From the NCBI GenBank assembly GCA_033807775.1, contig CM066320.1:178408784-178472783 (forward strand): a stretch of DNA of 64,000 nt, written 5' to 3'. The notes below the pieces were generated by a model. The model did not search any database. It saw only the letters and a list, made by a program, of their open reading frames with translations, and was not told the DNA's origin. Numbering within the stretch: the stretch's first letter is position 1; every line of letters begins with the position of its first letter. Positions 21,811-33,872 of the stretch are shown piece after piece. Source of the stretch: Saussurea involucrata. Lineage: Eukaryota > Streptophyta > Magnoliopsida > Asterales > Asteraceae. The position numbers and the translations under genes were made by a program.

Positions 21811-22290
21811 TCAACTCGGTTCAGTATTCGCGGAGTTAGATCGCCCACACCTGCGATTCTTTGCGGATTCTTTCATCTTCGGTCCTCCTCCTCTTTCACC
21901 ACTTCCTCTTTCCATCAGCTTGAATCTCACGTTCTCACCACCGACTCGGAACGTGATTTCACCCTCTTCCATATCAATCAGTGCCCGACTCGTGGCCAAG
22001 AAGGATCTCCCCAGAATTAACGGGACTTCTTCATCCTCGTCTATATCTATCACTACAAAGTCGACAGGGAAGTAAAACTTACCTACTTTTATCAGCACAT
22101 CCTCAACCACCCCGTACGGGTACCTTATCGAGCGATCAGCCAGCTTCAAAGTCATGTATGTTGGGCTTACCTCACCCAGGCCAAGTTTCCTGAAAATAGA
22201 CAGAGGCATCAGATTTATACTAGCCCCTAAATCACATAAAACTTTAGTAAAAAAAAGTCCCCAATTTGAATAGGGATAGAGAAACTCCAT
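21811..22290 (-). pseudogene. Retropepsin-like protease of the gag-protease element
   Basis: Active-site motif CDLGASINLMPLSIF, then LGLGEVSPTYMTLKLADRS, YPYGVVEDVLIKVGKFYFPVDF and LILGRSFLATSRALID, which is the Athila/Tat protease pattern. The frame overlaps the end of gag (22227) in a different frame; a homopolymer run near 22246-22256 marks the frameshift that breaks the gag-protease continuity. The protein ends about 20 bp before the post-pol region; no RT follows. Confidence 0.85.
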
Positions 22291-24080
22291 GGATCCTTGA
22301 GCTTCTGGGGAAGCTTATTCTGGAATATGGCGCTGCACTCTTCAGTGAGTGCAACGGTGGCCTGGTGATCAAGTGCCCTCTTCTTCGATATAATCTCCTT
22401 CATGAACTTAACGTAGGAGGGCATTTGTGTGAGCGCGTCTGCGAAAGGAATATTGATAGTTATCTTTTTAAATACATCAAGAAATTTAGAAAAATGAACC
22501 TGGTCTTTATTCGCTTTCAGCCTGCTTGGGTAGGGTACTCTCGGGATTTCCGGCTTGACCGGTGGTGTCACCTCTTTCTTTTTCTCTTCACTCTTCCCAC
22601 TCTCTTCAGCTTCTAACTCGTCCATATCAATGATCTCTACATCATCATCGGCTTCCTTTGCTGGCTCTTCATTCAGCTCCTTGCCATCTCTAAGGTAGAT
22701 GGCATTGCAGTGTTCCCGGTTTTGTCTTTCGGGTTGACTCGGCATTTTTCCGGGGTCTCGGTTTTGTAGGGTCTCGGAAATCTGCCCCACTTGCCTCTCG
22801 AGGATCTTGATGGCGGCGGTGTTTTGTTCGGTAGCTGCTTTGACAGTGTTGACTGTACTGACTAATCCCTCGACTGTAGTTGCTAATCCCCCGACTGTAG
22901 TGTCCATTTTAGACATGAACTTCATCATCATGTCTTCGAGTCCCGACTTTTTCTCTCCGGATGGTCCTTCATTCCTTTGCTGAAAACCTGGAGGACGATA
23001 AGCACTATTAGTATTAGAGAAATTAGAAGAGTTAGGGAAATTACCTGACTGTGGTTGACCCGGCTGATTCCATGAAAGATTGGGGTGCCTTTTCCACCCC
23101 TCGTTGTACGTATTCGAGAACGGATCGTTTCTCGATTGGTTCCGGTTTGCCACAAAATGAACCTGATCAGGTTCTTGAAGATTTCCCCCATTCAGCCTAT
23201 TTGTGATGACAGCCAGTTGAGCTTTCAGTTCATTAAGCTCGTTACTTTCTTGGACACTTGCTACTCTTCTTACAGCTGATCGTGGAGTAGAGAAACTGTG
23301 CTCGGCCAAGTTCTCGATCAGCTCACATGCTTCCTCATAAGACCTATCCATCAATGCTCCACCCGCCGCAGCTGTGATATCATTCTTGAATTGTGGGTGG
23401 AGCCCACTAAAGAAGGTCTGGATGATGACCCAACCTTGTAGCCCATGATGAGGACACTTCTTGATCATGTCCTTGTAACGTTCCCACGCCTCATAAAGCG
23501 TTTCTTGATCCCATTGAGAAAAATGGGTGATCTCCGCCATTAGCTGCGCGGTTCTTCCCGGTGGAAAGAATTTCTGAAGAAAGGTTGCCTTCAGTTTCGC
23601 CCAAGTGGTGATCGAGTCTGGTTGGATGCTCTCGGTCCATGTCTCGGCTCGGCCTTTGAGAGAGAACCCAAATAACCTCAGCTTGATGGCATCCTCGTTC
23701 ATGCCATTGATCTTGAATGTGTTACAGATCCTCTCGAATGCACGGAGGTGTGCATGAGGATCTTCAGTCGGCGCTCCTCCATATTGATTCTGTTGTACCA
23801 TGACAATGGTACTCGGTTTAAGCTCGAAGTAGTTTGCTGCGGTGGCAGGCGGTTGGATGCCTATCCGTGCGGTTGCCACGTTCGGATTGGCAAATGAACG
23901 CATAGGCACCCTTTCCGGAGGTGGTGGTGGTGGATTATTGTGGCGAGGTGGTCTCTCGTCGTCTGACATTTCGAATTTAAGGTTTTGCTTAGCTTTAGCT
24001 TCTTTCCGTAGACGACGGGCGGTTCTTTCGATTTCTGGGTCGATAGGCTCGAGTTCTTTCCCTCGGGTTTTCCTTGGCAT
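22227..24080 (-). pseudogene. Gag polyprotein of the gag-protease element
   Basis: Start MPRKTRGKELEPIDPEIER at 24080, about 135 bases after the primer site and the same type of start as the host Athila gag (41652). The in-frame codons upstream are 5' leader. Contains the Retrotrans_gag capsid pattern: PTEDPHAHLRAFERICNTF, LFGFSLKGRAETW, FLQKFFPPGRTAQLM, YKDMIKKCPHHG and TFFSGLHPQFKNDI, followed by a Gln/Asn-rich linker and an acidic segment. I see no CCHC zinc knuckle. Open for 617 codons until the frameshift into the protease frame, so capsid-type gag itself could still be made. Confidence 0.85.
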
Positions 24081-24216
24081 AAACCAAGTAGCACCTGAAA
24101 CGAAGAAAACAAAGTCAATAATCCAGAAACTGAAAGTGAATGAAATAAAATGACAAGAAAATAAAACGCCCAATCTAATAGCGCGTATAGCTAGTAGTGC
24201 TATTAGCTGCAACTAG

Positions 24217-24235
24217 TTCCCCGACAACGGCGCCA
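24217..24235 (-). other. Primer-binding site, tRNA-Asp type (gag-protease element)
   Basis: On the - strand the site starts TGGCGCCGTTGTCGGGGAA, separated from the LTR by a short A-rich spacer. This is the usual primer class of Athila/Tat elements. Confidence 0.88.
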
Positions 24236-24241
24236 AAAAAT

Positions 24242-25589
24242 TGACACGGGGTTTTGACACCCCGCGGATTCTCACCGCAAGTGTACGGGTCGAAGTCAAG
24301 TAATAGTGTACGGAAGTACGAGTATCAAATCACGGGGAACTAGGAACTAAATATCACAATTACTACAAGAACTATTAACTGGGCTGTCAAATTGGAGGTT
24401 GGTTTTATAAACTAATGTAATGCAGAAATTAAAGTCAAACAAACACCAGACAACTAGTAAGCAGTTTTGGAATTCAGATGGAGAAACAGTTGAGGGTTGG
24501 ATATCCTTAGGTTTCACATATGAATATCAGACTAAAGACAAATACCAGTTAATTCCGTAAATGAATACTCAACCTTGATCTAACCATTGCTCTCTCTCAA
24601 GTAACAACAGTTATATTTGTAAGACATGGTGCTTTCTCAAGCTACCATGAAGTTTATTTTGAAATCAACACAAGATTAATCTCCCGATCTCACCCTATGT
24701 AGTTCAAAACACATTAAGCGTAGGTTATTATGAGACTAAAGTTTTACTCGGTATATCTCTATCCTTTCTTACCTTTATACATGTAATTCCTAATTCTAGA
24801 TCTCAATTAATTCTCTCGAACATAATTGACAACAATAAAACAATTGTAAGTTAGCTACGCTCACAAAGGCATTAAGAACAAAATCACATGCATTCATTAA
24901 TTGGAAAAACTGATAAGAATCATTCGTCATCCATCTATATGTTCAATCCTAATTCAATCCAACCCCCAACATCTTAAAGTTAGTTCATGATGTTGGGGGA
25001 TTCAAACACAAAAGAAAAGGAAACGAAAGTATGAGAAAACATGGTAACGTGATCGTGGTGACAGTGTAAGATGAATTGATGAACTCCCTTTCCCGTGCTT
25101 GAATCTACTTCGCGTCGTGAACGTTTCTTCGATTGGTTCTCAATCTTCGCTCCAAATGGTGTCACGTGGCTCTGGAAATCGCCCCCCGAACTGCCCTGGA
25201 TCGTCTGCCGTAAGTTCGATATCGAAAAAGTGACCTAAATCCCGAAATAAAAAGCTGAAATCCGCAAACAGAGGCTTACGCGGCCTTCCACGCGACTTGC
25301 AAGTCGCGTGGAAAGTCGCGCGCCTCCCAGAGGCTGCTCTGGGTCGGTTCTGGTTCACGGGTCGGGTCCTGGTTCGGTCGCGGGTCTTGGGCTTGGCTTT
25401 TGGGCTTCCGTTAGGCTTCGTTTTGACTCGTTTTGGGCTCTTTTTCGCTTCTATTTCCGAGGAATGCCGCCTTTTATATAACCTGCATAAATCACTCAAT
25501 AAACCGTAAAATACCCGCCTTTTTACTTGGGTACAAGCCAATCTCGTTGGTTTGAGAACCGAAAATAACGCCAAAAATTGGCGTTATCA
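24242..25589 (-). repeat. Only LTR (5') of the gag-protease element, 1348 bp
   Basis: On the - strand it begins TGATAACGCCAATTTTTGGC and ends at CGTGTCA next to the primer site. No second copy occurs in the window. It contains a 28-bp perfect palindrome at 25286-25313. Confidence 0.85.
25286..25313. repeat. 28-bp perfect palindrome in the LTR
   Basis: Half-site TTCCACGCGACTTG is followed exactly by its reverse complement. The inner 18 bp recur in the 3' region of the same element (21542-21559). Confidence 0.95.
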
Positions 25590-25594
25590 AGAGA

Positions 25595-26239
25595 GAAAGA
25601 CAAAGATGGGTTTGGAAAAAGTGAGAAGTTAGAAGGTTGCTTTATGGAGATAGAAAAGGAAAAACCCCAAAATCTTTTCTTTTCTAATCTTAGTGCACGA
25701 CTTTGGTTGGAAAAGGAAACGAAATCACAATTTTTATTTGGCACATGATACAAGCATGGGTGAAATATTTTAAAATCATACCTATAGTACAAGTACCATC
25801 ACTTTGCTGAAAATTGGAGATGTCCAAAGTAAGGTCTGGAGGTTTGGTGGGTAAAGGTACCACCAGGGGTGTCTTTTGGTTGAAAAAAAAAATCTTACCC
25901 ACTCCTACTATTCAATGTACTCTTTTGGATAAGCTCACAAGCCACCTCAAGGAATGGGTTTCTTTTTAGCATGCTTCTGAACTCATCACCCTTCCTATTT
26001 AGACATCTTTCCAGCAAAAGTAGCAGGGCCCACTTTCAGATTTTTCAAAAAAAAAAATTCCTTTCACAAAGCCAGGGCCTGGATGCTGAAATGATGCTAC
26101 AACATCCAATACTTGTCTTATGTGCCTAAAAGGGTAAATTCCTACAAAGCAGTAAATTTAAGCTAGAAAATTAAAACAAGAGAATATTTACAAACATTTA
26201 TGGACTAGAAAGAGTCCATGGCTTTTTATGAATTTTTTC
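25595..26239 (-). other. Athila spacer between integrase and third ORF
   Basis: No supported ORF. Contains copies of the dispersed palindromic motif at 26093-26106 and, just inside the integrase end, 26277-26290. The rest of this spacer lies beyond the inserted element at 19541-19622. Confidence 0.6.
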
Positions 26240-27593
26240 TCAAAATGTATCCAACACCACAGAGCAATGCTCTGGGAATGCTACAACATTGTGATACACT
26301 TTCACTCTTTGACCATTCACTTTGAAGATGTTGTTGTTTTCAGGGTTTATCAAATCTATGGCCCCATAGGGATAGACTTTGTGGATGGTAAAAGGACCAG
26401 ACCATTTGGTCTTGAGTTTTCCTGGAAACAGTCTTAGTCTTGAATTGAACAAAAGGACCTATTGTCCTTCTTTGAATTCTCTGGGTTGGATTCTTTTGTC
26501 ATGCCATTTTTTTGTCTTCTCTTTATAGAGTTTGGCATTTTCATAGGACATGTTCCTATGCTCTTCCATTTCACAGAGTTGTAACTTTCTTTTGTTTCCA
26601 GCCTCATCTAAAGACATATTTAGCTCTTTGATAGCCCAATATGCTTTATACTCAAGTTCCAAAGGTAAGTGGCAGGCTTTTCCAAAGACTAGCTTATATG
26701 GGGACATACCAATTGGTGTTTTGAAAGCAACTCTGTATGCCCATAAAGCACCATCTAATTTAAAAGCCTAGTCTTTCCTGGTTGGTTTTACCACTTTTTC
26801 TAAAATGCTCTTGATTTCCCTGTTAGAGAGCTCAGCCAGTCCATTAGTCTGTGGATGGTATGCAGTAGCTATTCTGTGCCTAACATTGTACTTTTCAAGA
26901 ACTCCTTGCAACAATTTATTTACAAAATGGGTACCCTCATCACTAATGAGTGCCCTAGGGGTACCAAACCTTGTAAAAATATGTTTTTGAAGAAATTTAA
27001 TTACAGTTTTTGCATCATTGTTAGCACAAGCTATTGCCTCCACTCACTTTGAGACATAATCAATAGCCACTAGAATGTATTGGCAATTGTTGGATGGTGG
27101 GAAAGGTCCCATAAAATCAATTCCCCACACATCAAACAATTCTACTTCCAAGATTCCATTTAAAGGCATTTCATTTCTTTGAGAAATGAAACTAGTCCTT
27201 TGACATTCATTGCATCTTTTGGAAAAATTGTAGGAATCTTGGAAGAGAGTTGGCCAATAGAAACCAAATTGTAAAACCTTGGTTGCAGTCTTTTGGCTTC
27301 CAAAGTGACCTCCATATGCTGAGGTGTGGCAGTGGTGTAAAATTTCTGCCACATCATTTTCTGGGACACATCTTCTCAAAATTTGATCTGCACCAATTTT
27401 AAACAGAAAAGGATCATCCCAGAGATAAAATTTGGCATCATGGAGAAACTTTTTAAGCATATGGCCAGTAATATCATGAGGTTTGATGCCACAAGCCAAG
27501 TAATTAGCAATGTCAGCATACCAAGGGGAGGAATGCTGTAGCATCAAGATTTTCTCATCAGGGAAGGTTTCAATGATATCTCCTTCTTTTTTT
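26240..27593 (-). pseudogene. Athila integrase, three nonsense codons
   Basis: In order on the - strand: zinc-binding HHCC region (HHCHTSAYGGHFG, RCNECQR), catalytic core with WGIDFMGPFPPS, ALISDEGTHF and NGLAELSNREIK (the D, D, E residues are all visible), then YKLVFGKACHLPLELEYKAYW and a C-terminal GPF module (KTKWSGPFTIHKVYPYGAIDL cut to its core), ending at 26240. Stops lie at about 27044 and 26768 (both at expected Trp codons) and at 26459. Element B is inserted immediately upstream, between the RNase H and this domain. Confidence 0.9.
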
Positions 27594-27811
27594 TGTAACG
27601 TCCCAAAAATTACAAGCAAATTTAAATTTTTAAATAAACAATTCATTTATAACCACTCATTAATTGATACCAACGTTTCGTTTGCAAACACATAATTAAT
27701 ATCTTTATAAATTAAAACCAGCGGAATAAATGTTTAATTATTAAAACCATAAATCAACCAGCTCTCCTCGCTTGCCAGTGTGTACTCGTCACGCCTTGGA
27801 GCCGTTCGGAC

Positions 27812-28295
27812 CTGAAACCACAGTTTATGGGAAAGGGTAAGCACGAAGCTTAGTGAATTCAAACACCATAAATAATACAGTTATTTCACACCACCCCAAA
27901 AACAGATAGTGACACATAAACGATCATACAGGTCTACGAACAAATCATAAACATGTATATCCACACCCACCCACCTAAAAAGGGCACAAGTCGGTCCCAC
28001 CGACCACATGATAACATCTTCGGCCCCGCCGAATCCCCGGTCCCACCGAGTCTCTACGCCACCCGCGTACAAAACCTCCGGCCCCGCCGGACCCTCGGTC
28101 CCACCGAGTCTCTACGCCACCCGCGTACAAAACCTCCGGCCCCGCCGGACCCTCGGTCCCACCGAGTTAACATGGCAACATAGTATCAACTAGACACCCC
28201 ACTATCTAGTTCCACAACACAATCACATAAGGCTACCACACACGTACTACAGCAATGATAAAACAACCGTTATTAGATATAGTGAGAGAACTCAC
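27812..28295 (-). other. Candidate intron inside the element B LTR (copy 1)
   Basis: Read on the - strand: donor GAG|GTGAGT with its first intron base at 28295, acceptor GTGGTTTCAG|G ending at 27812. The other LTR has the same pair at 34573 and 34090. The hairpin array lies inside. Same layout as element A (5900-6554). Confidence 0.45.
27990..28168. repeat. Tandem 58-bp hairpin array in the element B LTR (copy 1)
   Basis: Alternating hairpins with covarying stems: GTCGG/CCGAC (27990-28004), TTCGG/CCGAA (28019-28033), TCCGG/CCGGA (28077-28091) and CTCGG/CCGAG (28094-28108), repeating at 58 bp. Confidence 0.88.
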
Positions 28296-29963
28296 CTCGA
28301 ATGCGCGCCTAGCTTAACAATACAATTCAATCTTCACAATTACGGTCACTTCCCAGCACCTAAACGCATGTTAAAACGTGTCAATACGAGACCCGGACCC
28401 TATGACACGACACACGCTTAAACCGTCACTAAAACTATTTTCCGTTCTCGCCAAACAGGTCTGTTCGGGACCTGTTTCGACCCCTTTAAACCTAGAAAAT
28501 TCCCAATATTATTTCATGATTAGAAAGTACTTTGAGATAGGGTTTCAAAGACATATTATACGCCTCCTAACGATTTTTCTACATTTAATTACGGATTTTA
28601 TAAGATCAGTCCGCAGAACAGCGAAAAACAGCACTTATCAGTATAAAACGACGATTTGGCCTAAGTTACATTCCGAACTGGATTTTGCACAAAACACAGA
28701 AAAGTTTACAGACTCAAAAAGGGAACTTTTGGCACCGAAATCACCCCAATCCGAGTTACGAGGAGAAAGTTACAGCTTACGCAAAACAGTGACAGAACTG
28801 CAGTTTCTTTTACATAAAATGACGATTCACAGAACTTACGACCACTTTTTCGCCCAGCTAGAGGCCGAACCAGTTTTCCGCTAAAACACGGAAAACGTGC
28901 CCGACCCTGAGCTCGAACCGTGGGCGCAAGTTTCGGCTCAAACGGAGTTACGACGGAAAGTTATAGCCGTCGTAAAAACAGTGGATGCACCATTTTCCAC
29001 ATGAATTGATGATTATAAAAACGACGGTTTTAACGAAACGGCTTAAACGATTAAGTCAAGGCTTAACGGATTCTACGGTGATTATTAATAAGACATGGCC
29101 ACGCACTACCCTCTGCCCTCCGGCAGTGGTGGTCGTCGCCGGTGGCCGGCGGCGGTTCATCGACGAGGAAATAAAACAACCCGCAAACCACCGCGAGACC
29201 ACTACCCTCTCGATCACCCTACCGCGTGCACCAACGACTCACACCACCACCGCCACCCGACACCCAGCCACCATAGTGGCGGCGCGGCAGCGGCAGCGGC
29301 GGTCGGCGGTGGTCCTCCGGTGACGAAAACGAAAAGAAAAGAAACGTCGAGTGAAACCTTACCTCGATGACGACACAACGACGAAACCCGACACCTTCAC
29401 TCTTCTTCTCCGGCGGACACGACAACGACGGCGGCGACCTCCACACTTTCCGGCGAACTCCCTCTCTCTCTCTTCTCGCCGCTCTATCTCTCTCGGTTTC
29501 TCTCCTCCTCTCTCACTTCTCGTTTTCTCTCTCTCTCTCTCTCTCTCTCTCCACGGCTGAACACAACAAAGAAAGGAAGAAGAGTGTCTCATAGGGCTTA
29601 GGGAATTGTTTGGTTTGCGTGAAAAAAAGGAAACGAGAGGGAGGGGGATGTAGGGTTTTCATTCTTTGCTTGCTATTCACGAACCCAAAACAAAAGCAAC
29701 AAGGGGCTTGGTCCTACTGCATGGGCCGAACCCCCCCCCCTTTTTTTTTTGCTAAGCTTTTGGCCACTTTACAACTTTGACCCCTCGACAATTCCCTACT
29801 GTCCTAAAAACACCCTACCGGAAAATAACGCTTAGGGTCAACGATGCTAACTCTCGATAACTTAAACGATCCCGGAAGTAAGTCGAAGACAAAAATACTT
29901 TATAAACCACGAGGAAGATTTAAGGGAAAAAATATTTATACGTACCGGAACACGGGCTTTACA

Positions 29964-29977
29964 ACTCTCCCCCACTT
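29964..29977 (-). other. Polypurine tract of element B
   Basis: On the - strand, AAGTGGGGGAGAGT ends at the LTR boundary; identical to that of element A. Confidence 0.88.
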
Positions 29978-30430
29978 GGATTAGACTTCGTCCTCGAAGT
30001 ATCGACCGACAAATAACTCGAGATAGTTCTCGCGCATCTCCATTCCGAGTTCTTACGTCCACTCGAACCCCTTCGGTGCCGCCACTGGACTTTCCTCAAC
30101 TAGAATCTAAATTTCCCACCCCGTCTAGAATTTCTCAAATACTTTTCTTTCTAACAAAACCCTTCAAGGACACTGAAATTACGATCAGAAGAACACTCCA
30201 ACAACTGGAATCATTCCTAGCCAAGCGACGTCGGTTGTTCCCCAACCTTAGACATTCCATGTATCCCGAGTCAAATTTCAAGCTCTAACCATTCTAAAGC
30301 TGCTCACAGTACACCCTACAGGGTACTCGACTACGATCATTCCTACCCTTAACTGTCGATTAACTTCCACAAATTCTAATAGACTCCAAAGATTTGCAAT
30401 AAGTTATATTAACAAAACATCGACCCCTTG

Positions 30431-30685
30431 CCGAACATCGGTCCAACCGATTACAATAACAAACATCGGCCACCCGCCGAACATCGGTCCAACCGATTAC
30501 AATAACAAACATCGACCACCCGCCGAACATCGGTCCAACCGATTACAATAACAACATCGGCCACCCGCCGAACATCGGTCCAACCGATTACAATAACAAC
30601 ATCGGCCACCCGCCGAACATCGGTCCAACCGATTACAATAACAAACATCGGCCACCCGCCGAACATCGGTCCAACCGATTACAAT
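30431..30685. repeat. Tandem repeat of about 44 bp with ATCGGT/ACCGAT hairpin, six copies
   Basis: Each unit contains ATCGGTCCAACCGAT (first at 30437-30451), a 6-bp stem with a 3-base loop, and a CATCGGCCACCCGCC spacer. Element A has a single hairpin of similar type at 3995-4010. Confidence 0.9.
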
Positions 30686-33600
30686 GAATCACATAAGCGT
30701 GGTATTATCCTAGACACTAACACAAGTAGATATCCCCTACAATCAAGTCAACTAACACACACGTAGGTCATTCCCTTAACCGATACTACCCGGCCTACAT
30801 TACCAACACGCGTGGAATACCCAACCTCCTACCGTCGACGTATCCCCCACACTCGCTCTACAAAGCTAATTTATCTGAACCGGGGATACACCCTGACGCC
30901 TACCTCTCAGGTAACGCCTCAGGGCCCCTCACATCGGAATTACCTCTCAGGTAAGTGCCCACAACTATATCCTCCTAGCACCTACTAGAAAGCCTAGGCT
31001 ATAACACCTGAACACCGGGGCCTCACCCCGAGATACCCAACCGACCACTACCAGCGACTGACTAACGTGCCTAAGGATCCAGAGTAAAACAGCCTACCAA
31101 TGCCTATCCCGGAATGACGCACTCACCCAAACATGTAAATACTCAACGTGCAATAAGTGCAAAACTGTGCAACAAAACAACCCATGACTATCTCAAAGTC
31201 AAAACCGAGCAAAATGCTCCACGCTTGCTAGACCCATAAGTCGGTCAAAAACGTGTTTAAATAAAGTCTAAGCAAGCAATACTCTGAAATCAAATTTAGT
31301 CCCAGACTCAACACGGGTTAAACAAAAAGTTTTCCAAAAGGACTCACACCCTTAAAATTCTCGAAATGACACATGACACTTAAAAGCACATTTCCCCAAA
31401 TGGTTTACAAAATCATTTACAAAATATTTTCAACATCAGGATTTTCATCTCCAAAAAGATCGTATGTAATAAAACTACTATTACCAGATCGATAGTTACG
31501 CAAAACTGGACACGCTCGTCCCACATAGGAAAATCATGTTGAAAATCGTTCCATTGCAGTTCGGTTCACTCACACAAAAGCAAAGCGTAATAAATAATTT
31601 CTTTAAAATGAACCGCCTCGATTCCAGTATGGATTGACTCATGACATGCACTTAAAGTAACCGCTTGACCTTAAACAGGGTGCGACCAAGGTGTGCACAT
31701 AATTCAAAATAAGTTTCACGACATTTGATTCAAAAATTCTACCTTTTAATCATAAAATGACGTGGCACAGGGTTCGCCACAAATTTTCGCGCGTCAGCTA
31801 ATCACACAAAACGATGACACGGTTTACAAATATATTTTTGTTAAAACACGACTGTCTCGTGTAAGTTTCAAACTTGAAGACAGAAACCAGTCCGCTTCTA
31901 TTAATTGGAAATATCGACTAAAACCTCATAAAATCTCAAACTAGGGGCAGGCATGCAAGCTTGTAACACTTCCTCAAGTTTCGTACTTGGGACATATAAC
32001 GTCAAAACATTATAGTTTAAAAATGTATTTATCGAAAATACTCAAAATACTCGTTTCCTCCAAAGCAAAAGTTTTTAATTTCCCAAAAAAATGATCGGTA
32101 ATTCTAAATTAACCGAATGTCAAAAATCTACGCATTTATATTTCCAAAATATAACACATTTTAATCGTATGCATGATGTTCACAACATTAAAACACTCCT
32201 TGGATCAAATGGTCTTTCATTTCTACAAAAAGGAACTAAAACATTTTCATGCACGACTCGTTTATCAAAATGTCGAGAACAAAGGTTACCCCAGTATGCA
32301 TACCCCTAAGTCGATAAATCGCATTTTCATCGAAATGTCAATAAACCTTTAGCTGACTGAAAAGCGCACTAAGCAACTCCTTATGAAATGTTCCAAAATT
32401 CCTCCATGCACCACTTATGTCACGCCTGAATCAATCCACACACTGAACTATTTGCAATAAAATACTTAGTAACACAAACTCTCGAAAGAAAAGTTAAGCG
32501 ACACTAGAATTCCAAACTCATTTTAAACAAATCACCAACAAGGTTTGTAACTCTCGTTATAAAAAGGTTTCATGCACTTTCAAAACCATAATTCGACATC
32601 TTGTGTGTGTGCTAAACATTTCCCAAAATTCCAAAACACAATCCATATAAGGATTGGAAACACAAAAATTAGTTAATGCAATCCTATTTTCAAAATAGAC
32701 TTTGTGCATGACTCAGTCGGCATTCGATGTCTCGACTCATATCCCTCCAAAACTCCCCGATCCACAATCGTCATCCGGACATTTAAATCTCTTAAGGCAA
32801 GTTGGGAAATCACATCAAATCATCTTACGGGTTTTCCTCAAATCAAAGTCGGCTCAAAAGCCTATGATTCTAGCACAATTGCCAATTTTTGACCCGAAAT
32901 GGTCTACTTAAAACAAACCACATCCTTATCGTCACTCCAAGTGATTGATACTAGACACGTCCTTCTATCCCAACGACTACTAGTTTAGAACCTTCATCAT
33001 TACCCCAACGATCATCACCTCAAGCAAATCAAGTACACACTTGTACTAGCAGGTTTACTATAGTTGTTCCTCCTTGTGATGGCTATTCTGGGTAGACAAT
33101 ACAACGCGTTATTAGCACATAATAACTCATACTAACAACACTCACGCTCAACTCCTTGGATTCCTCGTGACTTCCCCGACTCGAGCATTGATCCTGTGCT
33201 TCCGGTAGTAGGAGCTCTACTACTACCTTCCACGCCTATCATCGCTCGTTCCGAGTCCCATCCCGAGGGGTCCAAGTAGCTTCTCGCCGCAACTACACAC
33301 ATATGCCCGCACCGGCATATATACTCGCTCTTCCTAGCTCCCTAGGAATTCCATCCAAACCACTACCCTTGCTACTGCCGAACCCCTACTAATTATAACG
33401 AGTGACCTCGCGAATACCCGATTATATGCAGTGCGAAATAAATAGACATTCGAATACAAGATTCTATCCTAGAACGGTTGGACTCAAACAAGAGCTGCGC
33501 AATAGAACTAAATCAAATATTCTAAGGCTATAAATCTCTTACTGCATACAACCTAGAGGACATCCACTTAGTAACCTATCATAATTAGCATAAATTCCTA

Positions 33601-33857
33601 ATAGCAAGCAGTTCAACATACCGCATAGTGTCACAACAGGCAATCTAGCATGCATACTCTATGATCTAGAAAGCAATACATACACTAAGTACTGTACCTT
33701 TTCCCTTGGCTCCGGCTGACTGTACATACTGCGCCATCGATCACCGTTTCTCAAACGGGTTTTCCTTTCTTTTATTTTCCAAAAATTTTAAAGAAAGTTT
33801 TATAGCCGCAAACTTGAGATCAAACACACCGAGGTGCATTTGATTCACTCAAGCTGT

Positions 33858-33869
33858 GCTCTGATACCA
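33858..33869 (-). other. Primer-binding site, tRNA-Met type (element B)
   Basis: On the - strand it reads TGGTATCAGAGC, four bases from the end of the 5' LTR, as in element A. Confidence 0.9.
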
Positions 33870-33872
33870 AGT

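Larger units (their letters stand above)
19628..25589 (-). mobile_element. Gag-protease Athila derivative with a single LTR
   Basis: Right end is a 1348-bp LTR (24242-25589) with a tRNA-Asp-type primer site (24217-24235), followed on the - strand by gag and protease. RT, RNase H and integrase are absent: the protease runs straight into the post-pol region with the GGTGGGAGGCAACCCACC phrase (near 21750). The left end stops at a G-rich tract (GGTTTGGGGTTG on the - strand, 19628-19639), where a 3' LTR should start, but no second LTR exists. AGAGA flanks both ends (19623-19627 and 25590-25594), although the sequence is low-complexity. Inserted just upstream of the Athila third ORF. The exact left boundary is uncertain by about 2 bp. 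Confidence 0.82.
27594..29963 (-). repeat. 3' LTR of element B
   Basis: On the + strand it begins TGTAACGTCCC and ends GCTTTACA. Includes a hairpin array (27990-28168), a donor/acceptor-like pair, a GC-rich segment (29100-29330) and CT repeats (29527-29552). The many short ORFs at 28378-29594 recur in the other LTR and encode no recognised domain. Confidence 0.92.
29964..33872 (-). other. Non-coding interior of element B
   Basis: No ORF above about 72 codons. Aligns in reverse to the interior of element A over many segments, including the LTR-proximal GTAAGTGCCC-type and TGCGCAATAGAAC segments. It has one copy of the unit that is duplicated in A, and an expanded hairpin array at 30431-30685. 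Confidence 0.75.

Noticed and set aside
28378..28884. 168-codon frame in the element B LTR, repeated at 34656-35162
   Set aside because: Conserved between the copies only because the two LTRs are young duplicates. No domain, and it opposes the direction of transcription of the element.
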